From Staphylococcus durrellii (GTDB taxonomy: Bacteria; Bacillota; Bacilli; Staphylococcales; Staphylococcaceae), in assembly GCF_015594545.1 (NCBI RefSeq), contig NZ_JADIIO010000001.1, positions 372,001 to 436,000 on the forward strand: 64,000 nucleotides of DNA, written 5' to 3'. The notes beneath the pieces are model-generated. The model made no database searches and had not been told where the DNA came from. It was given only the letters and a program-made list of their open reading frames with translations. The position numbers and the translations under genes were made by a program. Shown one piece after another: positions 54,328 to 63,746 of the stretch (position 1 is its first letter; each line of letters starts with the position of its first letter).

Positions 54328-54729
54328 ATGGCTGAGAGAATTTTAGTAGCTGAAAGAGAATTAGAAGTGAATGGTTATGATATTGATGCAATGGGGATAG
54401 TTAGTAATATCGTTTATATAAGATGGTTTGAAGATTTAAGAACAGATTTTATAAATCAATATATGAGTTACTCTGAAATGATGAAAAATAATATCTCACC
54501 AATTTTGATGAAGACTGAAGCGGAGTATCAAATGGCTATCACGATTCATGACAAGCCGATTGGTCGCTGTTACCTAGTCAAAGCGGGTCGGTTGAGTTGG
54601 GAGTTTGAATTTGAAATAATTTCAGAGCATAAAATGCATTGCACAGGAAAACAAAGTGGTACATTTTATAATTTACAAAAACAAGCAATAGAGCGAGTAC
54701 CTGACATTTTCCAAAATATTTTAAAATAA
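54328..54729 (+). CDS. Acyl-CoA thioesterase-like protein (4HBT)
   Basis: A 133-residue hotdog-fold protein beginning RELEVNGYDIDAMGIVSNIVYIRWFEDLR (about 10-38). The D-x-D-x-x-G-x-V...YxxWFEDxR pattern is that of YbgC-type thioesterases, with the catalytic aspartate in DIDAMG. It would hydrolyse short acyl-CoA or acyl-ACP thioesters. It is preceded by GAGGAGAGA. It sits between a VOC protein and a thioredoxin-like protein, all on the same strand. Substrate unknown. Confidence 0.82.
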   Translation: MAERILVAERELEVNGYDIDAMGIVSNIVYIRWFEDLRTDFINQYMSYSEMMKNNISPILMKTEAEYQMAITIHDKPIGRCYLVKAGRLSWEFEFEIISEHKMHCTGKQSGTFYNLQKQAIERVPDIFQNILK

Positions 54730-54804
54730 ACAGCAGTCATACATGAAGTAAAAGTCTATCGCGGTGTTTAAATATGTGTAAGAGTCCAAAAAGAAGGTGT
54801 AAAT

Positions 54805-55134
54805 ATGGGACAGGAATTATATTCCCTAAATGCATTTCAAGATTTTATTCAAGAGAATCGCTTAGCAGTATTACATGTTATGAGAGATAATTGTAGTGTT
54901 TGTCATGCCGTTTTGCCTCAAGTAGAAGATTTAGTAAAAGAGTATGCCGGTGTTGCTTTTGGTGTTATTAATCAAAGTGAAGTTGAAGATATTGCTGGAG
55001 AGCTTTCGATTTTTACAGTACCAGTGGAGATTATATATCTGGACGGTAAGGAGATGCATCGTCAAGGTAGATTCATTGATATGCAACAATTGGAAAAACA
55101 ATTATTTCTTATTCACGAAAGTTTAAATTCATAA
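54805..55134 (+). CDS. Thioredoxin-family protein
   Basis: A 109-residue thioredoxin-fold protein. The redox motif is CSVC at residues 30-33 (RDNCSVCHAVLPQVE), and the cis-proline is in IFTVPVEII. The CSVC motif differs from the CGPC of housekeeping thioredoxin and is typical of small accessory thioredoxin-like proteins in staphylococci. It has no signal peptide, so it acts in the cytosol. AGAAGGTG precedes ATG. A terminator follows at 55158. Confidence 0.85.
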   Translation: MGQELYSLNAFQDFIQENRLAVLHVMRDNCSVCHAVLPQVEDLVKEYAGVAFGVINQSEVEDIAGELSIFTVPVEIIYLDGKEMHRQGRFIDMQQLEKQLFLIHESLNS

Positions 55135-55157
55135 TTATATAGAAAATTTATATATAT

Positions 55158-55194
55158 AAAGGTGAGGAAATTTCAAATTTTCCTCGCCTTTATT
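55158..55194 (+). terminator. Intrinsic terminator
   Basis: AAAGGTGAGGAAA pairs with TTTCCTCGCCTTT (one G-U pair), followed by ATTT. Confidence 0.8.
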
Positions 55195-55323
55195 TACTTC
55201 GGGATATTAAATGGGTTTAATTTTGTGCGTGGGTAGGTATAATTATAAATATATTATCTATCTTACAATCTTATTGTATAATGCGGTTATGAAATGTTAA
55301 TTAAATAATAGGTGGGATTAGTA

Positions 55324-55833
55324 ATGAGGGTTGAGCGCATCAATGCGGATGAAGCTATCAATTTATATCAATGCATGACACAAATCGATAAAGAAACGCA
55401 GTTCATGCTTTATTTACCAGATGAAAGATCATTTGAAACTTTAAAGTTATATGAGGATATTCAACAAAATTATTATATTGGCGTAAAAAAGAATGATGGT
55501 ACTATTGTGGGTTATATATCATTACACATAAGTAAAATAGAAAAAGTGAAACATATAGGTTATATTACGACAGGATTAATGGAAGATTATCAGCAACAAG
55601 GTTTTGCTACTAAAATGTTTGATGAAATGATGAAATGGGCAAAGAGTCAAGGTTTACGGCGCTTAGAATTAACTGTGCTTACGCATAATAATCCAGCAAT
55701 TGGATTATATGAGAAAATAGGTTTTATGATTGAAGGCATTAAAAGAGAATCGATTTATATGGATGGATTATATCATGATGAATTATACATGGCGAAAATG
55801 TTGAACAAAGAAGGGCAAATGAATATTTGGTAA
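55324..55833 (+). CDS. GNAT-family N-acetyltransferase
   Basis: A 169-residue GNAT protein. The acetyl-CoA pyrophosphate loop is EDYQQQGFATKMFDEM (about 93-108, the Q/R-x-x-G-x-A pattern), followed by LRRLELTVLTHNNPAIGLYEKIGF (about 117-140), the standard motif B ending. The pattern is that of the RimL/PhnO-like branch acting on amines or proteins. ATG at 55324 follows AGGTGGG; a start at 55312 would overlap that site. The gene stands alone. Acceptor unknown. Confidence 0.85.
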   Translation: MRVERINADEAINLYQCMTQIDKETQFMLYLPDERSFETLKLYEDIQQNYYIGVKKNDGTIVGYISLHISKIEKVKHIGYITTGLMEDYQQQGFATKMFDEMMKWAKSQGLRRLELTVLTHNNPAIGLYEKIGFMIEGIKRESIYMDGLYHDELYMAKMLNKEGQMNIW

Positions 55834-55923
55834 AGATACTGATCTTAATAAAGAATTGTTTTTACTAAAAATTTGTTAATCTTTCATTTAAAATAGACGT
55901 AATAGCAATTTGGAGGAATAACA

Positions 55924-56898
55924 ATGATACGAAAAATTTTAACAATAGCCAGTGCAAGTGTTTTAGCTTCTTATGTTTATACGAAAGTAAAAGCAAAGAG
56001 AAGTTACCCTAGTTTTTTATTCGAAACGATGTTTAAACTAAGTGGAATGAAAAAATCTTTCTCTAGTATGGAAGCTGCTCAAGCATCTTTGGAAAATACT
56101 AAAGAATCGACTAAAGGGGAATATAAAGGTACAAATTATAATTTTAAAAACGATGTAAACGTATATAATATTGATGATTCTAGTGTGTATGTCGTTAATT
56201 CTCAAGAAAATAGACGTCAACAAGTTATATTATATGTTCATGGAGGAGCATGGTATCAAGATCCACTAAAACATCATTTTGAATTTATTGATTTATTAGC
56301 ATCGACAATGAATGCCAAAGTAATTATGCCTATTTATCCGAAAGTACCTCATGCATATTATCAACAAACTTTTGATTTACTCAACAAAATTTATAAACAA
56401 ATTATTTCTACAGTTGAAAGTGCACATCAAATTACTATTATGGGTGACTCCGCTGGTGGACAAATTTCATTATCCTTTGCTCAATATTTAAGGCAAGAAC
56501 AGTTGACTCAACCGAGTAATATTGTGTTGATATCACCAGTATTAGATGCGACATTTAGCAATACAGAAGCACCGATATATGAAAAAGTAGATCCCATGTT
56601 GGGTATAGAGGGCAGCAAATACTTTACTGAACTATGGGCTAATGAATTACCTTTAACCGATTGGAGAGTATCGCCTATAAATGGAGATTTTGAAAATTTA
56701 GGCCATATTACTATTGTTATTGGTACAAAAGAAACAATTTATCCAGATAGCTTGAAACTATCTAAAATACTTAATAGTAAAAATATTAAACATGAATTTA
56801 TACCTGGGTATAATTTATTTCATATCTTTCCAATCTTTCCAATACCAGAAAGACAGCACATTATTGAACAATTAAAACAAATTATTAGTAGACACTAA
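55924..56898 (+). CDS. Membrane-anchored alpha/beta hydrolase, esterase (HSL type)
   Basis: A 324-residue hydrolase. The N-terminal segment (residues 3-20) is a signal anchor followed by a basic stretch. The oxyanion motif is YVHGGAWY (104-111), the nucleophile S176 in MGDSAGG, and the acid probably the aspartate of ETIYPDS. The histidine lies in YNLFHIFPIFP near the C-terminus. The HGG and GDSAGG pair mark the hormone-sensitive-lipase type carboxylesterases. It would cleave short-chain esters at the membrane. A strong TGGAGGAA precedes ATG. It is monocistronic. Confidence 0.85.
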   Translation: MIRKILTIASASVLASYVYTKVKAKRSYPSFLFETMFKLSGMKKSFSSMEAAQASLENTKESTKGEYKGTNYNFKNDVNVYNIDDSSVYVVNSQENRRQQVILYVHGGAWYQDPLKHHFEFIDLLASTMNAKVIMPIYPKVPHAYYQQTFDLLNKIYKQIISTVESAHQITIMGDSAGGQISLSFAQYLRQEQLTQPSNIVLISPVLDATFSNTEAPIYEKVDPMLGIEGSKYFTELWANELPLTDWRVSPINGDFENLGHITIVIGTKETIYPDSLKLSKILNSKNIKHEFIPGYNLFHIFPIFPIPERQHIIEQLKQIISRH

Positions 56899-57234
56899 AA
56901 AGGAATATAGTGAGGTAATATAATATTGGTGCTTGTAATAGATATTTGAGGATAACGAAAAATGGCAAATTCTACTAAAAAGATAGTATTTGCCATTTTC
57001 AATTTGATATGAATTCTGCCTTTAAACTAAACTTTCGCTGTACTTATGATGACTATACTGGTGTGAACAATACCATTTGAAGACTACATGATAAAGATAG
57101 TGCCTTTAAACAAACGAACAAACAATACCAACTAATATAATAAGCATATCAATGTTTCTCTATTTCAAACTCTTTGATTAGCTTTTTATTTAGACGCTAT
57201 AAATAGCTTTATTTTTACTTTTTGAAGCATAAAC
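56899..57234. other. Intergenic region
   Basis: 336 AT-rich bases between convergent genes. It holds a hairpin terminator at 56959-57004. Beyond that I found only very short open frames and no recognisable remnant. Confidence 0.45.
56959..57004. terminator. Terminator after the esterase gene
   Basis: AAAATGGCAAATTCTACTA pairs with TAGTATTTGCCATTTT (one bulge or mismatch region), followed by a T-rich flank. Confidence 0.75.
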
Positions 57235-58392
57235 TTATTTTAAATTATAAAGATATTTAGGCAACATTTCAGTGAATAAATCGATAAATGTAAGGTAAGT
57301 GTCTTTGTCGACGTATTCATCTACTTGGTGGGCTTGGCTAACGAGGCCTGGACCAAACATAATAAATGGGAAATTCTCATCTTTATTTTCTAATAAATCC
57401 GAAGCGTCTGTAACGCCAGGAGAAGCAAGCGATTCTAACTCAGTATTTAAATATTTTCGACCCATTTCCTGAGCTAATGTGACCAAACTATTTTTACCAG
57501 TAGTATATACAGGATCACGAGACATATAAGTGTCTACTTCGATATCAGTTTTTTCAGTTTCGACTTCTTTTAAAATTTCATTGAAATAAGAAACAAATTG
57601 TTCATTATCGTGTTCAGGAATCGTTCTAATATTAAATTCAGATTGGGCATATTCAGGAATTGAATTAACTTGGGTACCTCCATTAAATAATGTAGCATTC
57701 AATACTGGTTCGCCTAATAAATCATTTGTTTTATCAAATTTTTTAAAATTTTCATCTGCTTTGTAGATAAATTCTACTAATGGTGAAATCGCATTAAATC
57801 CTAAAGTTGGCATTGAACTATGTGCTGCTTTTCCTGTTGAACTAACACGTATATCCATAGAACCTTTGTGAGCATAAATAATTCTGTCCTGAGAAGGTTC
57901 GGCAATGACAAGTGCGTCGACGTCGTCCATGTATCCATAACTATTATAAAGCTTTGCACCCTCACCGACGATTTCTTCACCAGCGGTAGCTAGCAAACGA
58001 ATTGTGCCATGTTGTAATAAACCTTGTTCATGAATATCAATAAGACTAATAACAAATGAAGCTAAACCAGATTTCATATCTGCAGAGCCACGTCCATAAA
58101 GTTTCCCAGATACTTCGGTTAATTTGAAGGGATCGTAAGTCCAATTGTCAATATTTCCTGCAGATACGACATCCATATGTCCTGACACACTTAAAACAGG
58201 TTTGCCAGAACCAATTTCTGCGACTAAATTAGCTCTGGTGTCGCTAATTTTAATAATTTCTGAGTAAATATTATGAGCCTTAAACAATTGATGCAAATAG
58301 TTACATACATCTAGTTCATTGTCGTTAACAGATTGGATATTTACTAAATCGCTTAAAATCTGAATCTTTTCATCTTTTGAAAATTTACTCAT
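57235..58392 (-). CDS. M20-family peptidase (ArgE/DapE-type deacylase)
   Basis: A 385-residue zinc amidohydrolase. Metal and catalytic residues are visible: H72 and D74 (SGHMDVV), the bridging D105 (GRGSADMKSG), catalytic base E139 with ligand E140 (ATAGEEI), and a C-terminal histidine in SQAHQVDEY. The dimerisation lid domain lies between about 175 and 290. These enzymes remove acyl groups from N-succinyl-diaminopimelate, N-acetylornithine or similar. It is not in a dap or arg operon, and staphylococcal lysine synthesis uses the acetylase route, so the substrate stays open. AAAGGGGGA precedes ATG. Confidence 0.85.
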   Translation of the reverse strand: MSKFSKDEKIQILSDLVNIQSVNDNELDVCNYLHQLFKAHNIYSEIIKISDTRANLVAEIGSGKPVLSVSGHMDVVSAGNIDNWTYDPFKLTEVSGKLYGRGSADMKSGLASFVISLIDIHEQGLLQHGTIRLLATAGEEIVGEGAKLYNSYGYMDDVDALVIAEPSQDRIIYAHKGSMDIRVSSTGKAAHSSMPTLGFNAISPLVEFIYKADENFKKFDKTNDLLGEPVLNATLFNGGTQVNSIPEYAQSEFNIRTIPEHDNEQFVSYFNEILKEVETEKTDIEVDTYMSRDPVYTTGKNSLVTLAQEMGRKYLNTELESLASPGVTDASDLLENKDENFPFIMFGPGLVSQAHQVDEYVDKDTYLTFIDLFTEMLPKYLYNLK

Positions 58393-58480
58393 AAAAAATC
58401 CCCCTTTTATTATTTCACTTTAATTGTAACTAAAAGCGTACCATTAAATGAAATAAAAGGGTTTATAGCAATCTTTATAG

Positions 58481-58780
58481 TCAATTAATAGATGGAATTT
58501 TAACAGAGGCTTCAACTAGGGAGTGTATGATTTGTTGATTGTTAGAAGTCGATATCGTTTGTATTTGTAAGTTTTGAGAGAGTTTATATAATTGTGAATC
58601 AGTATTTGATGTACTCGTAGAAGTGCTTTTAATGTGTTCAGTACTTCTAACGTCAGTTACAGCACCTTTCATATCGTTGCCTTGCATACTGCCTATTAAT
58701 ATCAGGATTAAATAGCTACAACATATAATTAAAATTGTCCCTAAGTAGATGCTGATTGCTAATTTTACAGGTTTGCGCAT
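58481..58780 (-). CDS. Small membrane protein, hypothetical
   Basis: A 99-residue protein with one N-terminal membrane segment (about 9-31, rich in Leu/Ile with two cysteines). The extracellular tail is polar and rich in Ser/Thr/Gln, including a short STSTSTSNTDS tract. There is no lipobox in the right place, so it is probably a signal-anchored surface protein. A good AGGAGGTTG precedes ATG. No family recognised. It lies 88 bases upstream of the M20 peptidase on the same strand and may share a transcript. Confidence 0.6.
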   Translation of the reverse strand: MRKPVKLAISIYLGTILIICCSYLILILIGSMQGNDMKGAVTDVRSTEHIKSTSTSTSNTDSQLYKLSQNLQIQTISTSNNQQIIHSLVEASVKIPSIN

Positions 58781-59051
58781 AACTTACAACCTCCTATGTG
58801 GGGTGTGTCTTTGTACACTTTCAAGATACCACGCGATTATTAAGTGAATGTAAACTGTAAGTAAAATTTTGATAAAACAGTATAAATTATGAAAGTTTAA
58901 TATTTATTGTTGCGAAATAGCCAATGTTATAAGCAATTATTATATATGTATGCAAGATTCCCAATCGTGGTTAATATTTTTAATATCGAATTTAAAGTTA
59001 TACAATTAGGTTAACTTAATGCACTTTCAGTTAATTTAGGAGGCGGTAACA

Positions 59052-59893
59052 ATGAATTACATCAAACATATTACATCGTCTGATGGCACTAGTTTGTATA
59101 CTAAAGTAAATGAAGGTTATGAAGGCGAAGCCCACGAGCCAGTAAATATCATTATCGTACATGGTCTTGCCGAACATCTGGATCGTTATGATTATTTAGC
59201 TGATACATTACAAACTCATCATTTCAATGTTATTAGATATGACCAAAGAGGGCATGGTCGTTCTGGAGGTTCACAAACTTATTATAATAGTGACAGTGAA
59301 ATTGTAGAAGACTTGCAAGCCGTTATCACTTTTGTGCGGACTAACTACGGAAACAACATATTCTTGATTGGCCACAGTATGGGTGCTATTCAGTGGCATT
59401 GTATGGTACATTTTATCCTAACCAAGTGCGTGGTATTATCACTTCTGGTGCATTGACGAGAGATAATAAAGGCTTGTTTAGTGAAACGCTTAAAGATCGC
59501 ACATTACCTAAAGACAGTTATATCGACAATGATTTAGGTAAGGGGGTTTGTTCCGACGAAGAAGTGCAAGCAAAATATGAATTAGATGACTTAGTAGCCA
59601 AACACATCTCGCGTGGTTTAATTTATAGTCTTGCAGATGGTGTTGAAAAATTAAAAGCACATGCCGATCGTTTTGTAGATGATGTATTAATTATGCATGG
59701 ATTAAATGATGGTTTGGTAAGCTACGAAGATTCATTGCAATTGTTCAAAGAAATTGGTTCTACTAACAAATCACTACGTATCTATGATACATTGGAACAC
59801 GAAATTTTAAATGAGAGTAAATATAATAGCACTATTTTTGAGGATATTATTGACTGGATTCAATTAAAACAAAATACACAAATTGATATATAA
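59052..59893 (+). pseudogene. Monoacylglycerol lipase-like alpha/beta hydrolase, frameshifted
   Basis: Two overlapping frames together make one hydrolase of about 280 residues. The first part (from 59052, behind TAGGAGGCGG) has the oxyanion motif VHGLAEHLDRY, RYDQRGHGRSGG and the nucleophile S109 in LIGHSMG. Right after this, near 59384-59390, the frame shifts by one base. Downstream the other frame continues ALYGTFYPNQVRGIITSG, with MHGLNDGLV (acid) and LEHEILNE (histidine) to the stop at 59893. All catalytic residues survive but in two frames. It is a recent single-base deletion, or a sequencing error. Intact relatives hydrolyse monoglycerides or lysophospholipids. Confidence 0.8.
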
Positions 59894-60145
59894 TAAAATG
59901 ATGCATAAAATCTTAGTAATATAGAATGACACGATAAACTGCGTTTCTGAAATGGCTAGTTTAATAGATATAACTAGAAATGAGATATGAAAATTGCTAT
60001 TATAATATTCGTGAATAACCAAACTTTCAAAAAAATATAAACTTTTCAATTAAAAAATGAAGACAACTTACACTTAAGAGATTATTAATTAATTTGAATA
60101 TATAGAGAACATGACAACAGATTTTATACTCAGGAGGACGAATAA

Positions 60146-60862
60146 ATGATATATGCTGGAATTTTAGCTGGTGGTGTTGGATCTAGAATGGGCAATGTTC
60201 CATTACCAAAACAATTTTTAGACTTAGATGGGAAACCAATACTAGTTCACACGGTAGAAAAATTTTTATTAACAAGTGAATTTGACAAAATTTATATCGC
60301 TACTCCTCAAAAATGGATATCACATACGAAAGATACGTTGCGTAAATATAATATTACAGATGAGAGAGTAGTCGTAGTACAAGGCGGTGCTGATCGTAAT
60401 GAAACAATTATGAACATTATAAGTGCCATCGAAGCGGCAAATAAAATTACTGATGAAGACGTAATTGTAACTCATGATGCAGTAAGACCATTCTTAACTC
60501 GCCGTATTATTAAAGAAAACATCGATGAAGTCGTTAAACATGGTGCTGTTGATACAGTAATTACGGCAACTGATACGATTATTACATCTAAAGATGGCGA
60601 GGCAATTGATTCAATTCCAGTGCGTGACGAAATGTATCAAGGTCAAACGCCACAATCTTTCAATATTAATCTATTAAGAGATAGTTACTATGCTTTATCA
60701 GAAGATGATAAAAAGGTACTTACAGATGCCTGTAAAATTCTAGTCGTTTCAGATAAGAAAGTAAAGCTCGTACTTGGCGAACTATATAACATTAAAGTTA
60801 CAACACCTTATGATCTTAAAGTCGCTAACTCAATTATAAAAGGTGGGATGTTGAGTGATTAA
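60146..60862 (+). CDS. tarI: Ribitol-5-phosphate cytidylyltransferase TarI
   Basis: A 238-residue nucleotidyltransferase of the IspD/TarI family. It makes CDP-ribitol from CTP and ribitol 5-phosphate, the activated precursor of ribitol wall teichoic acid. The nucleotide-binding motif is [10 protein letters not shown] (about 7-16) with [25 protein letters not shown] is the metal-binding region (about 112-124), and YQGQTPQSF is standard. The IspD alternative is excluded by neighbours: tarJ overlaps by eight bases and tarL follows. AGGAGGA precedes ATG. Confidence 0.95.
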   Translation: MIYAGILAGGVGSRMGNVPLPKQFLDLDGKPILVHTVEKFLLTSEFDKIYIATPQKWISHTKDTLRKYNITDERVVVVQGGADRNETIMNIISAIEAANKITDEDVIVTHDAVRPFLTRRIIKENIDEVVKHGAVDTVITATDTIITSKDGEAIDSIPVRDEMYQGQTPQSFNINLLRDSYYALSEDDKKVLTDACKILVVSDKKVKLVLGELYNIKVTTPYDLKVANSIIKGGMLSD

Positions 60863-61880
60863 TCAAGTCTATCAACTTGTAGCACCAAGACAAATTGAAG
60901 TGACATACAATAATGAGAATATTAAAAGCGATAAAGTTGTTGTGCGGCCTTTATATCTTTCAATTTGTGCCGCTGATCAAAGATATTATACTGGTAGTAG
61001 AAATGAAGCGGTATTAGAAAAGAAATTGCCAATGTCTTTAATTCATGAAGGCGTTGGTGAAGTCGTATATGACAGTAAAGGTCAGTACAAAATTGGAACT
61101 AAAGTCATCATGGTGCCTAATACACCAACAGAAACAGATGATGTTATCGCAGAAAATTATTTGCCTTCTAGTAAATTTAGATCAAGTGGTTTTGATGGTT
61201 TTATGCAAGACTATGTCTTTTTAGATCATGATCGTATTGTTGAAGTTGACGAAGGTATTGATTTAAGTACAATTGCTTTTTCAGAACTTGTTACAGTCAG
61301 TTGGCATGCTATTCAACGTTTTGAGCGTAAATCTATTTCAAATAAAAATAGTTTTGGTATATGGGGAGACGGGAATTTAGGATATATTACTGCGATATTG
61401 CTGCACAAATTATATCCTGAAGCTAAAATTTATGTTTTCGGTAAGACAGATTATAAATTAAGTCACTTTTCATTTGTTGAAAATGTTTACCATATTCATA
61501 ATGTACCCGAAGGCATAACTTTTGATCACGGTTTCGAATGTGTTGGTGGCAAAGGTAGTCAGTCAGCTATTAATCAAATTATCGATTTAGTTTCGCCTGA
61601 AGGTAGTATTGGATTACTTGGCGTAAGTGAATACCAAGTAGAGATTAATACACGTTTAGTATTAGAAAAAGGATTAACGATGATTGGAAGTAGCCGTAGT
61701 GGTGCACAAGATTTCCAAGATATTGCCAATTTTTATAAAGAAAATCCTGATGTTGTTGAAAAATTATCGTTACTTAAGGGCAATGAATTTGAAGTTAAAA
61801 CAATCAACGATGCAGTTAAAGCATTTGAAGCAGATTTATCCACTTCGTGGGGAAAAACCGTAATTAAATGGACTATGTAA
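60855..61880 (+). CDS. tarJ: Ribulose-5-phosphate reductase TarJ
   Basis: A 341-residue zinc-type medium-chain dehydrogenase that reduces ribulose 5-phosphate to ribitol 5-phosphate with NADPH, supplying TarI. The ligand segment [14 protein letters not shown] (about 32-45), IHEGVGEVV and the nucleotide-binding [15 protein letters not shown] (about 168-182) are visible. GTG at 60855 overlaps the tarI stop by eight bases. AGGTGGGATG lies upstream inside tarI. The overlap implies translational coupling; TarI and TarJ are reported to form a complex. Confidence 0.94.
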   Translation: MINQVYQLVAPRQIEVTYNNENIKSDKVVVRPLYLSICAADQRYYTGSRNEAVLEKKLPMSLIHEGVGEVVYDSKGQYKIGTKVIMVPNTPTETDDVIAENYLPSSKFRSSGFDGFMQDYVFLDHDRIVEVDEGIDLSTIAFSELVTVSWHAIQRFERKSISNKNSFGIWGDGNLGYITAILLHKLYPEAKIYVFGKTDYKLSHFSFVENVYHIHNVPEGITFDHGFECVGGKGSQSAINQIIDLVSPEGSIGLLGVSEYQVEINTRLVLEKGLTMIGSSRSGAQDFQDIANFYKENPDVVEKLSLLKGNEFEVKTINDAVKAFEADLSTSWGKTVIKWTM

Positions 61881-61920
61881 TTATAAACGAACATGTAAGG
61901 TAGAAGAGAGGAATTTAAAA

Positions 61921-63609
61921 TTGAGTAATACGAAAATAATAATTGATGACATATACTGGGAACGCATTCAATTATTTATTGAAGGTCATGTTGAAGCACT
62001 TGAGATAAGTAACAAAGATTTCATGTTAAGAAATTTAACTGAAACTAAAGAATTATATGCAAATGATGTAAAAATTGACGGAAATAAATTTACGGCACGT
62101 TTTAATGTGGCAATTTTAGATGACGGTAATTATTTACCTAGTGGGGAGTATTTACTCGTCTATAAAGACGATTTTGACTACATTGCAAATATCAACGAAG
62201 CACTTTTAGATCCTTCTAATTATGAATTAGATGAAGAACAACTTGAAAGATACGAATTAACCGAAACAAAAAATGGTAAAAACAACTTTTTATTGGACTA
62301 TTATAAGCATGTATTTAAAAGAGGTGGGAACTCTAAAAAAACAAATTATACTGTGAAGCCCATGATTTCTAGCGAAGTAAATGAATTCGTTTTAAAGATA
62401 ATTTTCAAAAAACCAGCTGAAAAATTAAATCCAGTGAAAAAGAAAATCATGGATTATCAAGTAAGATTTAATAAGTTTACGTATAATATTCGTAATTATA
62501 CGTTCAAAACAATATTTAGTGTGACGAAATTCTTTCACATGAGAAAAGGTAATTTAGTACTTTTCACATCAGATTCAAGAGCTGAAATGTCAGGGAATTT
62601 CGAGTACATCTATAATGAAATGTTACGTCAAAATCTTGATGAAACATACGATATACGTTCGCTATTTAAGCATAATATTTCTGCACGACGTAACTTTATT
62701 GATAAATTTAGATTTCCTTATTTGTTAGGGAAAGCAGACTATATTTTCGTAGATGATTTTCATCCATTACTTTATACAGTGAATTTTAGAAAGAGCCAGG
62801 AAATTATACAAGTTTGGCATGCGGTTGGAGCATTTAAAACTGTAGGATTTAGTCGTGCAGGTAAAAGCGGCGGGCCATTCTTTAATTCTGTAAACCATAG
62901 AAATTACACGAAAGCATTTGTATCGTCGGAAAATGATATACCATTTTATGGTGAAGCGTTTGGTATTAAAGAACGTAATATTATACCAACAGGCGTACCT
63001 AGAACAGATATTTTATTCGATAAAGATTATGAACGTAAAATAACTGAGGAAATGGAAGAAGAATTACCGATTATTAAAGGTAAAAAAGTTATTTTATTTG
63101 CACCAACTTTTAGAGGACATGGTCATCATACAGCGCATTATCCATTCTTCAAAATCGATTTTGCTAGACTTGCAAAATATTGTGAAGATAATAATGCAGT
63201 TGTGTTATTTAAAATGCACCCATTCGTTACTAATAAGTTAAATATTCCACATGAATATGAACAATATTTTGTCGATGTTTCTGATATTCGTGAAGTAAAT
63301 GACATTTTATTCATTACTGATATTTTAATCAGTGATTACTCATCACTTGTATACGAATTTGCTGTATTCAAGAGACCGATGATATTTTATGCATTTGATC
63401 TTGAAGATTATATTACTTCTAGAGATTTTTATGAGCCGTATGAAACTTTTGTACCTGGTAAAATAGTGCAATCATTTAATGAATTAATCACTGCGCTTGA
63501 TAACGAAGACTTTGAACAAGAAAAAGTACCTGAATTCTTAGATAAACACTTTAAATATCAAGATGGCCGTTCAAGTGAAAGATTAGTTAGAATATTATTT
63601 GGTAGCTAA
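61921..63609 (+). CDS. tarL: Poly(ribitol phosphate) polymerase TarL
   Basis: A 562-residue CDP-glycerol/ribitol glycerophosphotransferase family protein that primes and extends the poly(ribitol phosphate) chain. The N-terminal 200 residues are the accessory domain. The GT-B-like catalytic part begins near 220 (FTSDSRAEMSGNFEYI). It includes QVWHAVGAFKTVGFSR with a catalytic-type histidine, IIPTGVPRTDILF, FAPTFRGHG, and SDYSSLVYEFAVF near the end. It starts with TTG at 61921 behind AGAGAGGAA, 40 bases after tarJ. The family of TagF/TarF/TarL can be ambiguous, but tarIJ neighbours support ribitol. Confidence 0.93.
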   Translation: MSNTKIIIDDIYWERIQLFIEGHVEALEISNKDFMLRNLTETKELYANDVKIDGNKFTARFNVAILDDGNYLPSGEYLLVYKDDFDYIANINEALLDPSNYELDEEQLERYELTETKNGKNNFLLDYYKHVFKRGGNSKKTNYTVKPMISSEVNEFVLKIIFKKPAEKLNPVKKKIMDYQVRFNKFTYNIRNYTFKTIFSVTKFFHMRKGNLVLFTSDSRAEMSGNFEYIYNEMLRQNLDETYDIRSLFKHNISARRNFIDKFRFPYLLGKADYIFVDDFHPLLYTVNFRKSQEIIQVWHAVGAFKTVGFSRAGKSGGPFFNSVNHRNYTKAFVSSENDIPFYGEAFGIKERNIIPTGVPRTDILFDKDYERKITEEMEEELPIIKGKKVILFAPTFRGHGHHTAHYPFFKIDFARLAKYCEDNNAVVLFKMHPFVTNKLNIPHEYEQYFVDVSDIREVNDILFITDILISDYSSLVYEFAVFKRPMIFYAFDLEDYITSRDFYEPYETFVPGKIVQSFNELITALDNEDFEQEKVPEFLDKHFKYQDGRSSERLVRILFGS

Positions 63610-63746
63610 TAAAAATAGTGTTATATAAATATGAACTGAGTAATAATTAATATAAATTAATATAAAGTTTAGAGATTTAAATTGAGCTTTTGATGGGTAT
63701 ATTTATTTTGAAACTCAGTTCATTTTTTAGGGGTGAAATAGCAAGT

